DNA from: Theobroma cacao
Taxonomy: Eukaryota; Streptophyta; Magnoliopsida; Malvales; Malvaceae
Assembly: GCF_000208745.1 (NCBI RefSeq)
Contig: NC_030854.1
Coordinates: 4,956,695 to 5,020,694, forward strand
Direction: 5' to 3'
Length of the DNA stretch: 64,000 nucleotides
The notes below the pieces were generated by a model. The model did no database searches. It saw only the letters and a list, made by a program, of their open reading frames with translations, and was not told where the DNA came from. Shown in pieces: positions 1 to 11,760 of this stretch. Each line of letters opens with the position of its first letter. Position 1 is the first letter of the stretch. The position numbers and the translations under genes were made by a program.

Positions 1-2738
1 TCTCTCTCCTAACCCATTTTGATCAGCCAACAATTCATCATAAAAACATGTAATTTAAGCATGGAAAATAAGGAGAAATGCTTAAGGAAAATAGATTTCA
101 AGCTTAAGTTGAAAAATCCTACCTTTTTCACTTGTTTTCCTTGATTTTCCATCACTTTTTCTCTTGAAATTCCTCACCTGGGGTTTGTTCTTCCTCTCTT
201 TCTCTCTCTTCCTTGCTTGGCCAAATATTTGGAGAGTAATGGGCTAATTTATGCTGATTTTTTAGTTAAATAATAAAATATCCTAAGCTTGACACATGGC
301 ATTTTCTTATTGGTCCATTTTTAAAATTTTAAAAATTAAACATTTTATCTCCACCACATGATTAGTCAAGGGTCAAAGATGAAGATAAAGGAAGACCATG
401 TGCTAGAAAAAATGTCTTGATGGTGGAAAATTACAATTTTGCCCCTGGGTGGCAAAATTATCATTTTACCCTTTTACTCCAAATTATACCGAAATTAAAA
501 TTTTTCACTTCTAAACCTCAAATCATACTCCAATAAGTCAAATGGGGTCAAAATAATCTTTTTTAAAATTTTCATTTTGTCCCTAGGTGGCAAATGACCA
601 TTTTGCCCCTAGATAGTGAAAATTTCGATTCGACTCCAAATTGATCATGAAACTCCGAATTACCATTTTGAGTCATCCTTGGACTGTGACGATCTTAATC
701 TCACCTTAAAATTCCTATTTGATATAGTTCAAGGATTAAATCAACTTTGTTGTACCTCTAGGTACAACACCGACTTTTGTAAATTTTTTTGGGACTCTCC
801 TAGCATGCAATCATGCTATCATCACATGTATGTCATGAATAGTATTTTATAAGGTCGGGCTTTACATTAGGAATACCGAAAATAAAAAACGGGTACCGAA
901 AAATTGTACTCGCGTTAGTTAGCAATTTGCACCATAATGAAGGATATTTTGGTAATTGCACATAGAATATATTTTTATTGAAGTGTGTGGAATTTTGGGG
1001 AGTACTGGAAGTGCAATAAATTAATTGGAATCGAATTGGACGTTTAGACCGATTAAATAGTGTATAGTGCGCGATAGGCCAAACACCCCCCATTTCATTG
1101 CATGCATTCATATAGAACATAGAATAGTTTTGTGACAATTTAGCATAAGTATATTTAATTTCCTGTTACATATTATGTATAGGTGGTGAGCCCTCGGATA
1201 AGGGCAAAGGTATTGCACCCGAGGATCAAGAATAAGAGTGTTGTAAATTCCCGTCAAAGTGAGTAACCACTATTCATCTTATCTATCTAAAGTATTTTTA
1301 CAATCGTTTTTATGATTTTAAGAATATTGAACCTAAATGAATTTTATGTTCTATGATTAGTAATCGATTTAAGGAATAAGGTTTATGAATTATTTTACAA
1401 TTCAATCATGTTTTTGAAAATGAGAGTATGTGGAGACCAACCTTTGATGTTGCCTATATATTTAAGTTTACGTACCAATGTTTGGAATTGATGATTTATG
1501 AACTGATACGTGAAAACATATGTGGCTGGGTTTTTGAGTTGTGAAATATATAAACTGTTGTTTTCCTTTGACAGGCTGGGTAATATTATGTTAGCCACGT
1601 TATGCTGTCAAAATTTTATTGATTGGTGGGTTATTTAATTAGCCACTGCAGTAGGCGAGTTTCCATGGACCAGCCTATTAGAGGGGCACGATAAACCCCG
1701 TTATATTCACCTTAGTATGAGAGGCGCAGAGGATATCTCCTAAGGTACGATAGAGTTCACTTCACGTTGAACCACCGCTTGAGGATGAACTCTGCCAATG
1801 CCAAGGGATGGCTAAATTATGTTTTTATGAGTAGTTGTTAACTTAATAACCTTAGTAGACCCAATTGAATGCCTCGGCCAAGGTATCACGGAGTATGATT
1901 TTTGGCACGAGCCAAGTTTTTGAGAAAATTATAAGTCAAGATGTGTATTATAATGAAATGTGTTGTTTTATATATATGATTTGAAACAAGTACAAAATGT
2001 TGTGGATTATGGTATGATGAAAAGTTAACTGTCTCCATTTACTCGGCTTTAGATGTTAATGACGAACTTTGTTTACTCACTGAGTTTATGAAAACTCTAC
2101 CCTTTTTTTTTTTTAACCATTTCAGGTTCAGGATAATCTGTAGGTAGTCGATTTCATCAAGGATCTCTTTTGGACTTACTTCCTTGAAAATCGTAAGTCT
2201 ACATTCTAGTACACTTTTGGTTATCTCAAGGTCCATATGCCACTGTAAGATAATTTTGAATACCTGGTTTACTGTATCACTATGTGTATGAATTTATTTT
2301 GTTCTCACGCTACAAAAATTATTTATGCATAGTTCTATAAAAATTGTTTTATAAGAAAATGGAATATATTATCGAATATTTTTATTTAGTCTAATTAGCC
2401 AACTTTTCATTCCAAATGAATGATTTAGATTACAAAAATTTATTTTTAATCGAAAATGGATATCTTTCTACCATACGTTGTATTTTTATCAGGTTTCGAA
2501 ATTTTCAAGTAAAAATGACCAAAATACCCTTGTGTGGTCAAAATTTTATTTTGATTGTTTTCGATCTAAAATAGTTTATATTCTCTCAAAACTCGATATT
2601 TAGTAACTACTGCTCACAGGGGAAGTCGAAAACTGATGCAAGAGCTTTGCGAGGTTTCGGTTGACATACCGGATAATGAATATTTACCGAGACTTCGCAA
2701 CGGTTGTCACGGGCTCGAAGGGAGTGCCGGGTCGTGAC
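1..2738 (+). mobile_element. Decayed Ty3/gypsy LTR (solo or partial), left edge outside window or unresolved
   Basis: No protein-coding frame of substance is present. The right end reads GGGTCGTGACA, a common 3' terminus of large plant gypsy LTRs. The last ~130 bp (about 2611-2740) recur inside another element at 11262-11392. Repeated phrases such as 'ttttgcccctgggtggcaaa' and 'ttttgcccctagat' at 430-610 are also typical of long gypsy LTRs. I see no second LTR, primer site or gag/pol next to it, so it is probably a solo LTR or an LTR fragment. The left boundary and the TSD could not be found. The short open frames in it look like chance. The family call rests on LTR style only. Confidence 0.5.
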
Positions 2739-2740
2739 AA

Positions 2741-3608
2741 CATTCTTCGAACTCTCCCATCATTTTGGTTGGACCCAGAGATATTCTTTAATTTAGGAAA
2801 TTTTCCAAGTGAACTCAACTTCACAAGCTTTCTCAAAAAATCTCATCATCAAAGCCTTGACTCGTATACAAAATATATTAAAATGCTATGACCTTTAAAT
2901 AAAATTAATTATTATTATTTAGCATTTTAATATTTCCTTTTTATTTCATTTCTATTTTATGCTTTTCATTTTATTAATAACTTTTGTTAGTATCTCTTTT
3001 TTTTAATATTATAAAAAATAACTATTTGAATTAAAATATTGAAACTTAAAATTAAAACATTCCCATCATATTGGTGGAGTTTTAAACTAAATCCCTCATC
3101 TAAGAAAATTGATTCGTAGTTACAACTTTTCGTATTTCAAATGAGGTTCAATCCTCAACCTAATGTGGGTAATATATTCCCATATCTTTATTTGTTATTT
3201 TTATACTTATATAGTTTATTTTTTAAATTTATCAATTCTATTATTCAAAATATCTATTTACTAAAATTGGGACCCTCCCATCATTCTCGTGGGATCCTCA
3301 ACTTTTACATGGAATTAGTGGCTCCTCAAAATTAAATAATTAATAAAAATTCTATTTTCTATTGTTCACTTTTCTATATTTTATATTATTTATTTATTTA
3401 TTTTATTTATTGATACTCTGGTTATTCTAAATCATTATATTATCCTTTATTCATCATATATTGTTATATACATATATATATATATATTATATATATAACC
3501 TAAAAATATAAATTCTTGCAAAGACACTTCCTGCATGTTCTACTTATTATTATTATTTATATGCATAAATATCTTTCAACCTTTTCTTATTTATCTAATG
3601 CACCATTT

Positions 3609-3610
<2 letters not shown>
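2741..3610. other. AT-rich spacer with three related short motifs
   Basis: No gene is seen. The phrase TCCCATCAT followed by a T/G-rich GTGG-like tail occurs at 2755, 3061 and 3276. This may be a worn dispersed repeat. The remainder is A/T-rich sequence without a recognisable element. Confidence 0.4.
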
Positions 3611-3649
<39 letters not shown>

Positions 3650-3670
3650 NNNNNNNNNNNNNNNNNNNNN

Positions 3671-3709
<39 letters not shown>
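3611..3709. repeat. (TA)n microsatellite with assembly gap
   Basis: Uninterrupted TA dinucleotides lie on both sides of 21 N (3650-3670). The true array length is unknown. The gap very likely reflects failure to assemble through the repeat. Confidence 0.97.
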
Positions 3710-3712
<3 letters not shown>

Positions 3713-4047
3713 GTCTGATAAAATTTCATCCTTATATTAATTATTAGTCATACACAAAATACAAATACTAAATAATTAAATAAAATAAATACAAGCAACC
3801 AAAAACACAATGCAAAGAGAGGGCCCATACCTGTTTCAGACCCAAAAGACCCGCTATTTGGGTAACAAGGAAAGAGCCCACTTGACCAGGCTCGACAAGC
3901 TGAAACCCAACAAGAGTGCACGGGCCTCTGTCAAGCCCGCTTGTAAGGCCAACCTACTTCCAAACCTTCCACCATCTAAAACGCTCCGGAAACGGCCTCA
4001 TTTTGCTTAAAACGGCGTCGTTGTGACCTCTTTTACTCCCTCCTTTA

Positions 4048-4060
4048 GGTATTTAAACCT
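4048..4060 (+). promoter_or_regulatory. Possible TATA box and promoter-like context
   Basis: TATTTAAA lies about 130 bp before an ATG at 4187. It is preceded by AAACGGCGTCGTTG (from about 4008) and followed by a CT-rich leader (4060-4140). This arrangement looks like a plant core promoter and 5' leader. No transcript evidence can be seen. Confidence 0.35.
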
Positions 4061-4186
4061 CACTTTTTTTATCTCTCCCTATCTCCCTCATTTCTCTCCT
4101 TCAGTTTCTCTCTCGTCCGCGCGACTCTACCTTCTTTTCTCCAAACGGCGCAACCCAATCCACCCTTAAACCGCCGCTGCTACTCC

Positions 4187-4294
4187 ATGTCGTTCTGGAG
4201 ATCTTCACCTCCTTTCCGCTCCCGTTTATCACCTTCAGATCCCTACTCCCGATCGTTAAGCCCACAAAATAAAATCACTTCTTCCACGAAATAA
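4187..4294 (+). CDS. Possible first exon or 35-codon ORF, Ser/Pro/Arg-rich
   Basis: The frame begins MSFWRSSPPFRSRLSP and is rich in Ser, Pro and Arg. It ends at a TAA after 35 codons. It sits just downstream of a promoter-like stretch and a CT-rich leader. It may be the first exon of a larger broken gene, spliced before the stop (for example near 4255), or a chance ORF. I do not recognise a family. The segments at 5526, 28796 and 29051 could belong to the same locus, but nothing in the sequence proves it. Confidence 0.25.
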   Translation: MSFWRSSPPFRSRLSPSDPYSRSLSPQNKITSSTK

Positions 4295-5525
4295 AAGATG
4301 CACAGATTTTAAGAAAATCTTTGTAAAATGTAAATGAACCAAACCTTATTTGTGTCCTCAGACCATCCTTCTAGTCCAGTGATTTTCATAACAAAAAACA
4401 CCCTGAAAGCAGAAACTCTCCTTGATCAGTCAAACCGAGAATTACATTATAAAAACAAAAAAGTGTAAAATAGAGATAAAGATGACAATATATCATGTCA
4501 TGAAGGTTCTAAGCCCATTTCCTTGGCATCAACAATCTCAAGCAATTGTCCCTTCCCTACAAAGCACTCTTCGCAATCACTTTAGTTTCTCTAAGCTAAA
4601 CTTATTCATTACATTTGAGAGCTAATCAAGTAAAAGCCTAGGGAAAATGAACAACATCTATGCAACGTACAATTGGATGATCCTTGAGACAACTTTGCAC
4701 TATCAGTAAATCTTAAAATCAGCTGTCCATACAAAAATCGATTCAAAGGAAAGAGAAAGAAAAATTTCACAACCTTCGAAAATAAAACTATTTGATTTGA
4801 CATAGTCTTGTTACCCGAGGAACTCAATCCCTAGGAAGCTTCATGTTATCTCTAACAAAAAAAAGGGACAATAGGTACAATCAGTCAAAAGGGAAGAAAA
4901 TGACGGCGCAGGAGGAACAGAAAAGGCAGGAAAAGGGTGGTTTGAATAGTGATGGTGGGTCAGCAAAGCGAGGAAGTGGACTATGCTGGTCGTACCGTCT
5001 CTCTTCAAGCGAGTCAAGTTGATTGATTTCACCACCTTCAATAGATCAAACTCCTTTAAAACAAACCCATAAAAAGAACTCCCTGCAACTGAAGAACCTG
5101 ATTCGAACACGAATATGAGTCTAGTTCATGGTCAAGTAAATAGAAGCAAATCGAACTCTAAGGTGAAACAAAGAAGATTTTTAGAGAAGATGAAGAAATT
5201 AGAAAGTAAGAATTCAAGACATAAGGCGGAAGGAGCAAAATGAGGAAGAAGGGAGGAAAAGAGAACTGAAAACCCGAAAATGTCTCTCGGAAACTCAATA
5301 ATGACAAATCTAAGTGTTGCGCTCTAAAGAAAATATGTAAGTTAGATCCATTATATTTAGATGACCAAATTTGATTGAGACAAAAAAAAAACAGAGATAT
5401 TCTTCATTATATAGTACTTGCTGAGAACCATCCGGGCTAAACCCAGATGGCAATCTATTACTCTTCCATATCTGCTAAATCTCTGCCATCTCTAACCTTT
5501 TTAATTACTTTAAATATTATTGTAG
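4295..5525. other. Unassigned spacer
   Basis: No convincing gene or transposon domain is seen. A minus-strand frame of 89 codons (4841-5110) has no recognisable motif. The AT-rich background and scattered stops argue for non-coding sequence, an intron, or an old decayed gene. Confidence 0.4.
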
Positions 5526-5698
5526 GTTTTATTTGAACACGGCCACTTGCCAATTGCATTAGAAAATGTTCAAAACGTGACTTCGCAAGCAGTTAAAATA
5601 TGGTCAAAGGCTAGGCATTGGCTCTTTTCTGAAGGGGACGTTTAATTTGAAGACTTCACGGATAAAATCCTCTATAGATTTCGTTAGCGATAACGTAA
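5526..5698 (+). pseudogene. Exon-like segment with splice-type borders and internal stops
   Basis: The segment follows an acceptor-like TTGTAG and runs open for 39 codons. It contains readable stretches such as HGHLPIALENVQNVTSQAV and WSKARHWLFSEGD before TAA at 5643-5645. Two more stops occur before a donor-like GTAAGT at about 5697. The composition looks more coding than its AT-rich flanks. No family is recognised. The Copia insertion at 5932 lies just downstream, so this may be a broken gene whose later parts are at 28796-29143. Confidence 0.3.
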
Positions 5699-5931
5699 GT
5701 CTTCCATGTTCATGTTAGAGTTAGTCGTTAGATTGATCTATTATTCATTCTGCATTATACAATTTTTCTTAAAAGAAATATTTTTAATCTGATATCAAGG
5801 TTCCATAGCATGATAAATTACAAAAAGCCGAAGCTAGTGCTTTACTAGCAGGTTTGTATATATCAGCAGCATAATTAGATATCTTAAAATTATGACTTTT
5901 CAATGTTTTCAACCTCAAGCTTCTTGTAATC

Positions 5932-6483
5932 TATCAGATATTGTTTGAATCCACAGAATACCAAATAAGTGTTTCCAGCAGATAGAAACACAGATGAAAA
6001 TGAAAAACAAAGCTAAAGTCCTCGACTGGAAAGATGAAAGCTGAAACAGAAGACCAATACTCACCATTTCAATAAAGCCTAGCATAAAATACTAAAACTC
6101 ACCGTTTCATTTAAAAATTTAAAAGTTAGTTAAGAGCTAATTATTAGTTAGTTAACAGCTGACATTTTCTCTTTCTTTAATTAACCCAATAACTATATAT
6201 ATATATACTGGAAAGAAGAAATAGAGGACCAATACTCATCATTTCAATAAAGCCTAGCATAAGAGACTAAAACCCACCATTTCATTTAAAAGTTTAAAAG
6301 TTAATTAGGAGCTAATCATTAGTTAGTTAAAAGCTGACATTTTCTCTTTCTTAAATTAATCCAAAACTTATATATATATGCACACACACAATGATGTAAT
6401 ACTTTTTGTCAATTAATGAGAATGTGCCTCGACAATTCCCTCCCACATATGCACCATTTCTGCCTCATTCTTCATTTCTGAAA
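5932..6483 (+). repeat. 5' LTR of outer Copia, with internal tandem duplication
   Basis: It matches the 3' LTR at 28091-28494 but is about 150 bp longer. A unit of roughly 175-180 bp is repeated in tandem: 'gaccaatactca' occurs at 6052 and again at 6227. The 3' LTR has only one copy. The LTR ends CTGAAA just before the primer site, where the 3' copy has CTGACA. Confidence 0.9.
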
Positions 6484-6497
6484 TGGTATCAAAGCGG
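6484..6497 (+). other. Primer-binding site (initiator tRNA-Met type) of outer Copia
   Basis: TGGTATCAAAGCGG lies directly after the 5' LTR. It matches the usual plant Copia primer site complementary to the 3' end of initiator tRNA-Met. Confidence 0.85.
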
Positions 6498-6708
6498 GTA
6501 GAAAATTTTCAAAGATGATACCATTAGAGACGATAGCAACTACTATCTATGGTACTTCGCACATCTTTCTTGTTCTTCCATTCCAAATAAAATGATTCTT
6601 CATCTTCTTATTTTACACTACTGGAAAGAGCTTTTCCCTCCATTTCAACCCTTTTACTTGGTTGTTTGTACCATCTTTTCTTCATTAACTTCATTATAAC
6701 TTTGAATC

Positions 6709-8716
6709 ATGTCTAAATCAATTGAGTCAAGGTCCAAAGATCTCAAACTTCATCTCAAACCTCACTAATAGGAAACCCTTAGTCTCTTTACTATTCACCA
6801 TACTGACTATTTTGGATCAGTTATCACTAACCCTAAGGTCACCACAAGCAATTATGTAGCTTGGAGCAAGTCTTTTCTCTTGGCTCTTTCAATCAGAAAC
6901 AAGTTACTTTCTGTTAATGGTTCAATCTATAAACCTCATATCACAAACACTTTGTGTCCTTCCTAAATTCGATGCAACAACCTTATTATAGCATGGCTAC
7001 TAGAATCTATTAACCATCTAATAACATCAACCATTTTCTACATGGATTCTGCAATAGAGATTTGGAATACCTTGGAGCAAAGTTTTGCACATCTAGATGA
7101 CACAATAATCTGTAATTTGCAATATACCTTAGGTAATGTTACTCAAAGGACCCAATCAGTAGACTCATACTTCATTGAGCTAAAGGGGATCCAATTTGGG
7201 AAAAAATGAAAAATTACAAGCCCTTGCCACACTGTAAATATGGAAAATGCAACCTACGATGCTTCAAGAAATATACGAACCAATACTAGAAAGAAATAGA
7301 CTTCAAATTCCTTTTCTTTTTTTTTTTTTTGAAAAAAAAGATTTCATTGATTTTCACGTGGGGAAAAGAGTAGTCCTCATCAAAATACATAGGTAATCCC
7401 AAAATTGGCATCTATGCCTCCCAAACAAGAACAGAGATACAGACTCCCAAACTCATGGTACAAATCTCAAAACAAAATATCTATAGCTATACATCAAGAC
7501 TCACAGCAAGATCACTTAGAAGCACAAAAGTCCATACAACCATCATATTCATAACAAAAACTTCTCATCGAAGACTAAAAAGTCATCATAATCACCTGTG
7601 TCAGAACAAAAGCTTCCATCCAAGCAATTTAAGATTTTCACATCACCCATTCGACAAAAACCAAATGTTCACACAAAACACATAATGGTCATCAAGATCA
7701 TCATAAAAACAAACCACCATCAGAACATGCAAAAACAAGTTATGAATTTGAACTTGTTACAAAGAAGGCTCCCATCATTCACCAACCAAAAACCCAAATC
7801 ATGCCATTAAAAGACATAACTTCTTTAAAAATTCCCTATTTATTCTTCTCTACTATGGTTGGTCTCATTTGTAGAAACCCACTACAAATTTTCATGTTGA
7901 GTTGTGCCTTCCTTAGCCAATTGTTCCGCGCATGTGTTAGTTTCTCTCATAATGTGATCAATCCTTCACTTCGTTATACCTCTTTTAAGCTTTTCAATGT
8001 CAATCAACCATCTCCTTAGTCTCCACAGAATTAAGTTAGGTTGTTTAACCTATTCAACAACATTGCTAGAATCGTTTTCCACCACTAAAACATGATAGTT
8101 TCTCCATACCGTGGTTGCATAAATCAGGAACACTTCTTTTATTGAAGAATATTAGCCAAATTGGAATCCCAAACCCCTATATTTTTGGAGAAGTTAATTC
8201 TAGTTTGTCTCAACTCATCTCATAACACTCCTTTAATCCCTACTCTCATTAGGCATCCTTTAACATCCCCGTTAACATTGAATTTGAGTTCTCTTTTCAA
8301 TGGTTTCACCCATTCAAAAACCTTCTTAATTTTATTATCCCTATTTATTGCTTCCTTTTCAAGTAGCATCCTAATGGTCTTTAGATTCCTTAATGGACCA
8401 AATGATACTTTCTCAACTGTTAGGTCTCAAATTATACTTATGGACCCTAAACCAGCTCTTGATAAGGTACACAGTCTAGTATTAAGGAAAGAAGCATAGA
8501 CGAATATGTTGTTTTAGACACAACCTATGCTTAAATCCTCTACAATGCTCACTACAGTGGAAAAAAAGAAAAAGCTTAAGAAAGATTTAACCTGTAGCCA
8601 TTGTGGGAAGAACAGGCATAGCAAAGATAAATGCTACAAAATTATTAGTTTTCCTAAAAATTTCAAGTTCACAAAAGAGAAACCAATGTCGAGAAAGGAA
8701 ATGCAGTTGTGAACAA
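6709..8716 (+). pseudogene. Outer Copia gag with zinc knuckle, split by an L1 insertion
   Basis: The ATG at 6709 opens a degenerate gag reading with an NYVAW-like motif near 6850 and LQYTLGNV near 7120. The frame is broken by several stops. The L1 copy at 7314-8378 interrupts it between the codons for DFKF and LNGPNDTFSTVRSQI. Gag then resumes and reaches a CCHC knuckle (CSHCGKNRHSKDKC) at about 8597-8635. Gag normally packages element RNA in a cytoplasmic particle; this one cannot be made intact. Confidence 0.85.
7314..8378 (-). mobile_element. 5'-truncated L1 LINE inserted in Copia gag
   Basis: The element has a poly-T run (7312-7330, the minus-strand poly-A tail). It is flanked by a 13-bp direct repeat, CTTCAAATTCCTT (7301-7313) and CTTTAGATTCCTT (8379-8391), with 11 of 13 bases identical. 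On the minus strand the RNase H domain of plant L1s is visible. Its start, near 8300, reads LKFNVNGDVKG. Its end, near 7960-7880, reads DHIMRETNTCAEQLAKEG. Reverse transcriptase and endonuclease are absent, as expected for 5' truncation. Stops interrupt the frame. Confidence 0.85.
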
Positions 8717-8823
8717 TGTAACAGTAGCAAATAATTCATCAATTGAAGAAACTTCCCTAAATTAGAGAGAAGAGTTAAAAGGAACAAGCACCATGTCCCA
8801 AATGTCTAACCTATAGCAACAAG

Positions 8824-9161
8824 TTGACGAAAATTTTAAGTGAGAATGGTTTGACCAAGAATGAAGGTAAAGGCATTTTAACAAACACTCGGCAAACAAA
8901 GCATTTTTTGGTCAATTTAGACTTTGAAAGTATCATTTTAGGCCATTCTTGTTTTAATACAATCATTAATATGCCTCACAAGTTTAAAAATGTTAATTCC
9001 TTCATGATAAAGCATAATTACTGGATAATTGACTCTGGTGCAATTGATCATATCTTTTATTTTTTAAAGAACTTTAATTATGCTAGACCAGTTATAGATT
9101 GTTTTGTTCAGTTGCTAAACAATAGAAAAGTCACAGTCACTCATATAGGAACTGTTAAGCT
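8824..9161 (+). pseudogene. Outer Copia protease region, cut by the nested LTR element
   Basis: The frame contains YWIIDSGAIDHI (about 9018-9053). This has the DSG catalytic motif of retroelement aspartic proteases, which cleave the polyprotein. The reading then follows the usual post-protease Copia pattern (HIGTVKL). At 9161 it stops because the nested element begins. The same reading resumes after 17865 (ADAIF). The last 28 codons of the open frame here are LTR sequence, not protein. Confidence 0.85.
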
Positions 9162-11002
9162 TGTTGGGATGAGCCTTGCAGCCAATTGGGATTGGTTAAG
9201 GCTTGATTCCAATCATGCAACAGTATCATTCATATTGAATGATTAGAGGTTTTCCTTCATCAATAAGACATCAATTATAATGAGTTATAAGTCTAATTGG
9301 ATGACATCCATAAGATTAATATGCCTTGCAAGGAAACTGTAATGGGTTGCAGTTATGAGATTTCTATGCATTAAAGCATAATCTCAAAATGTTCCTGGTC
9401 AATGTATCATTGAGACTGGACATCAATGATGCTTAGAGACTGGTATATTCTATGTTCCTTACTTTGAAAGTAAGCAATCGATCTCATACATTGAAGTATA
9501 GAGATACTTAGAACTAGAATATAGGTGCTTGCTTGGGAGAGCAAGTTCACTGAACATGACCCTCCATGAGAAGTGCATTTGGTAATACACTCTAGTGTCT
9601 ATGAAACACTTCTCATGTGTTAGTCGTGTAAATACTCCCTAGACTTAAGACACCATGTTGTCTTATATGTGGAGTGCTATACTTTGATTTCATCCCTACG
9701 AGTGCCTAACCAAGGATGCCAAAACAGGATGCTTTTGGGTATAGTATGAAGCATATGAAGGCAAATGAATGGTCAATATAGGAATCATCACCTCAAGTGT
9801 TTCAGCGGACATATCCTATTAGTTCTTGGTTAACATTAGCTTATTGAAGTCCTTGGCTAAGGCGACCTGGAGATTATGAAAAATGTTTCATAACTCTCTA
9901 TAAAACTAATACTATAATTGCAAGAACAAATATGGAGGTCAATAAGAGTAGACACTGTACCAAGCTTTTATCATCTCCGGGATATATGATGAGAGAATGA
10001 ATTACACTGATAGACTGTACACTGAAAGGTTGTCAAAGAACCCTTTGACTCTCCCAAAAATTGGGTGGCCATGATGCATTACTAGATGCCAATCTTGGTC
10101 TATGGAATTGATTATAAATTAATTGATTGAAATTTATATTAATCAATTCCATTGCCAACATGTTGGGAACCTAATGGGTCACACACAATGATTGCATTTG
10201 AATTAAATTGAGAGAGTGACGATTTAAGTTAGACTTAAATCACATGCTAGGTAATTAACTTCTATAAACTTAATTAAAAGAGTTTAATTAAGTTTTAGGC
10301 ATAATTATAAATAGTTATAATTATAAGGCCTTGATTGCAAAATATAAAGGAAATTAATTTTGATTTTAATTTTCAAGGACTTAATTAAAAGAGTTTAATT
10401 AAGTAATGGGCTCAATATTATAATGTGTTATAATATTGAGGGCTTAATTGCAAAATTGAAGTTGTTTTAACCTAACTATATAAGTCACCTTTTAACTATT
10501 TTCCATACGAGTTTTTCATAATTGAAGAAAACGTAATATTTGTCAGAACAAGAGAAACGTTTTCTTTCTTTGCCACCATTCCCTTTGTGTGAAAGAGAAA
10601 ATTGCTTATGAAGTAATTTTCAAGAGAGGTTCGGCTAAGATTGTGAAAAAGAAGACAAGGGCAATTGTTGTCCTCTTTGCTAGTGCAAAATATAGTTAAA
10701 AACTCTTTCCTTTGTTGAGGGTTCAAGTGCAATCGTGTGTACTACAATTAGAGGCCAAGCACTTGATTGGCTAGGGTTTTTGCTCCTTGTGGTGTTCGCG
10801 AGATTGCTTCAGAAAGTGCCATCGTGATTATGAAATTACATGGGAATGTAACTTTCTAAATAATAATTTATTTTGTGCTTTTATGTGTTAAATAGCACCA
10901 AGGTGATCCATGGGTGGAGGCATGTCTTGGTTGTTTAGTTATAAATTTTAATTTTCTTTCCGCTGCGTATTTTGAGAATGCCATTCATAGCCAAACCCAT
11001 CA
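9162..11002 (+). repeat. 5' LTR of nested LTR element
   Basis: It begins TGTTGGGATGAGCC and ends AACCCATCA. It is matched over its whole length by 16031-17860 with scattered substitutions and small indels. A TATA-like 'actatataagtc' at about 10475 may be the start of transcription. Confidence 0.93.
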
Positions 11003-11003
11003 G

Positions 11004-11016
11004 TGGTATCAGAGCC
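11004..11016 (+). other. Primer-binding site of nested LTR element
   Basis: TGGTATCAGAGCC follows the 5' LTR after one base. It is the canonical initiator tRNA-Met primer site of plant Copia elements. Confidence 0.88.
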
Positions 11017-11261
11017 TTCCTTGGTTCGATTTTAACACATGTTTATGTCTATTGTTGTTAATGCCTTGTTGAAAATGAATATGAGGTGTTCAGGTTTTGT
11101 TCTACACAAATTAGTAAGTTTTAAAATTTTACAATTTGTTCTAGTTATTTTGATTTCTAGATAGATTTTAATTGTAAATTTTAAAATTTATTTGTCATAA
11201 TATTAATCTCGTTTTAATGTCAAAATATTACAGATTAACAGATTAACAGATTAACAACGAT

Positions 11262-11392
11262 TGCTCACAGGAAAGGCAAGAAACTGATTCGTTAGCCTTG
11301 CGGGGTTCCGATTGGCATTCTGGATAATGAGTATCAATCGGGACGTCGCAGCGGTTGTCATGGGCTCGAGGGAGGTTTCGGGTCGTGACAAT
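11262..11392 (+). repeat. Captured 3' end of a gypsy LTR inside nested element
   Basis: The segment from GATTGCTCACAGG to GGGTCGTGACAA closely parallels 2611-2740. It ends at the same LTR terminus and is followed by TGGTAT, as at the primer site of a gypsy element. It is a fragment only, without the rest of the LTR. Confidence 0.75.
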
Positions 11393-11760
11393 GGTATTGG
11401 TCCATTTTCAGCCATAAAAGTGAGGCTTAAGTGTTTCATAAAATGCAAGAAAATTAAGAGATCAATACACATTGGAAATGTTCCAAGATTGGTGATTATG
11501 TGTGGCTAATGGTGGAGGTAAAGTTACCAAAATATGGCTAAAACAGTTACTGTTTGCAACAGAGACAGTCATAGTTTTGTTTGGCTTGGCAACCAATAAA
11601 GGCCTAAATTTATGCAATCAGTTGCACCAATTGGCTGAGGGTTTTTTTTTATGGAAAGGTTGCATAAATTATCCAAATTGTTGCCAAGAATTTTAAGGAT
11701 TTAAATCCCTAGAATTAAGCCTTCATAAAACTAAGTTGGTGGAGTCAAAACTGTTGCTCC

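Noticed and set aside
8161..8499. A 112-codon frame that looks like one small protein
   Set aside because: Its first two thirds are antisense L1 sequence and only its end (from LNGPNDTFSTVRSQI) is Copia gag. It spans an insertion junction and is not a gene.
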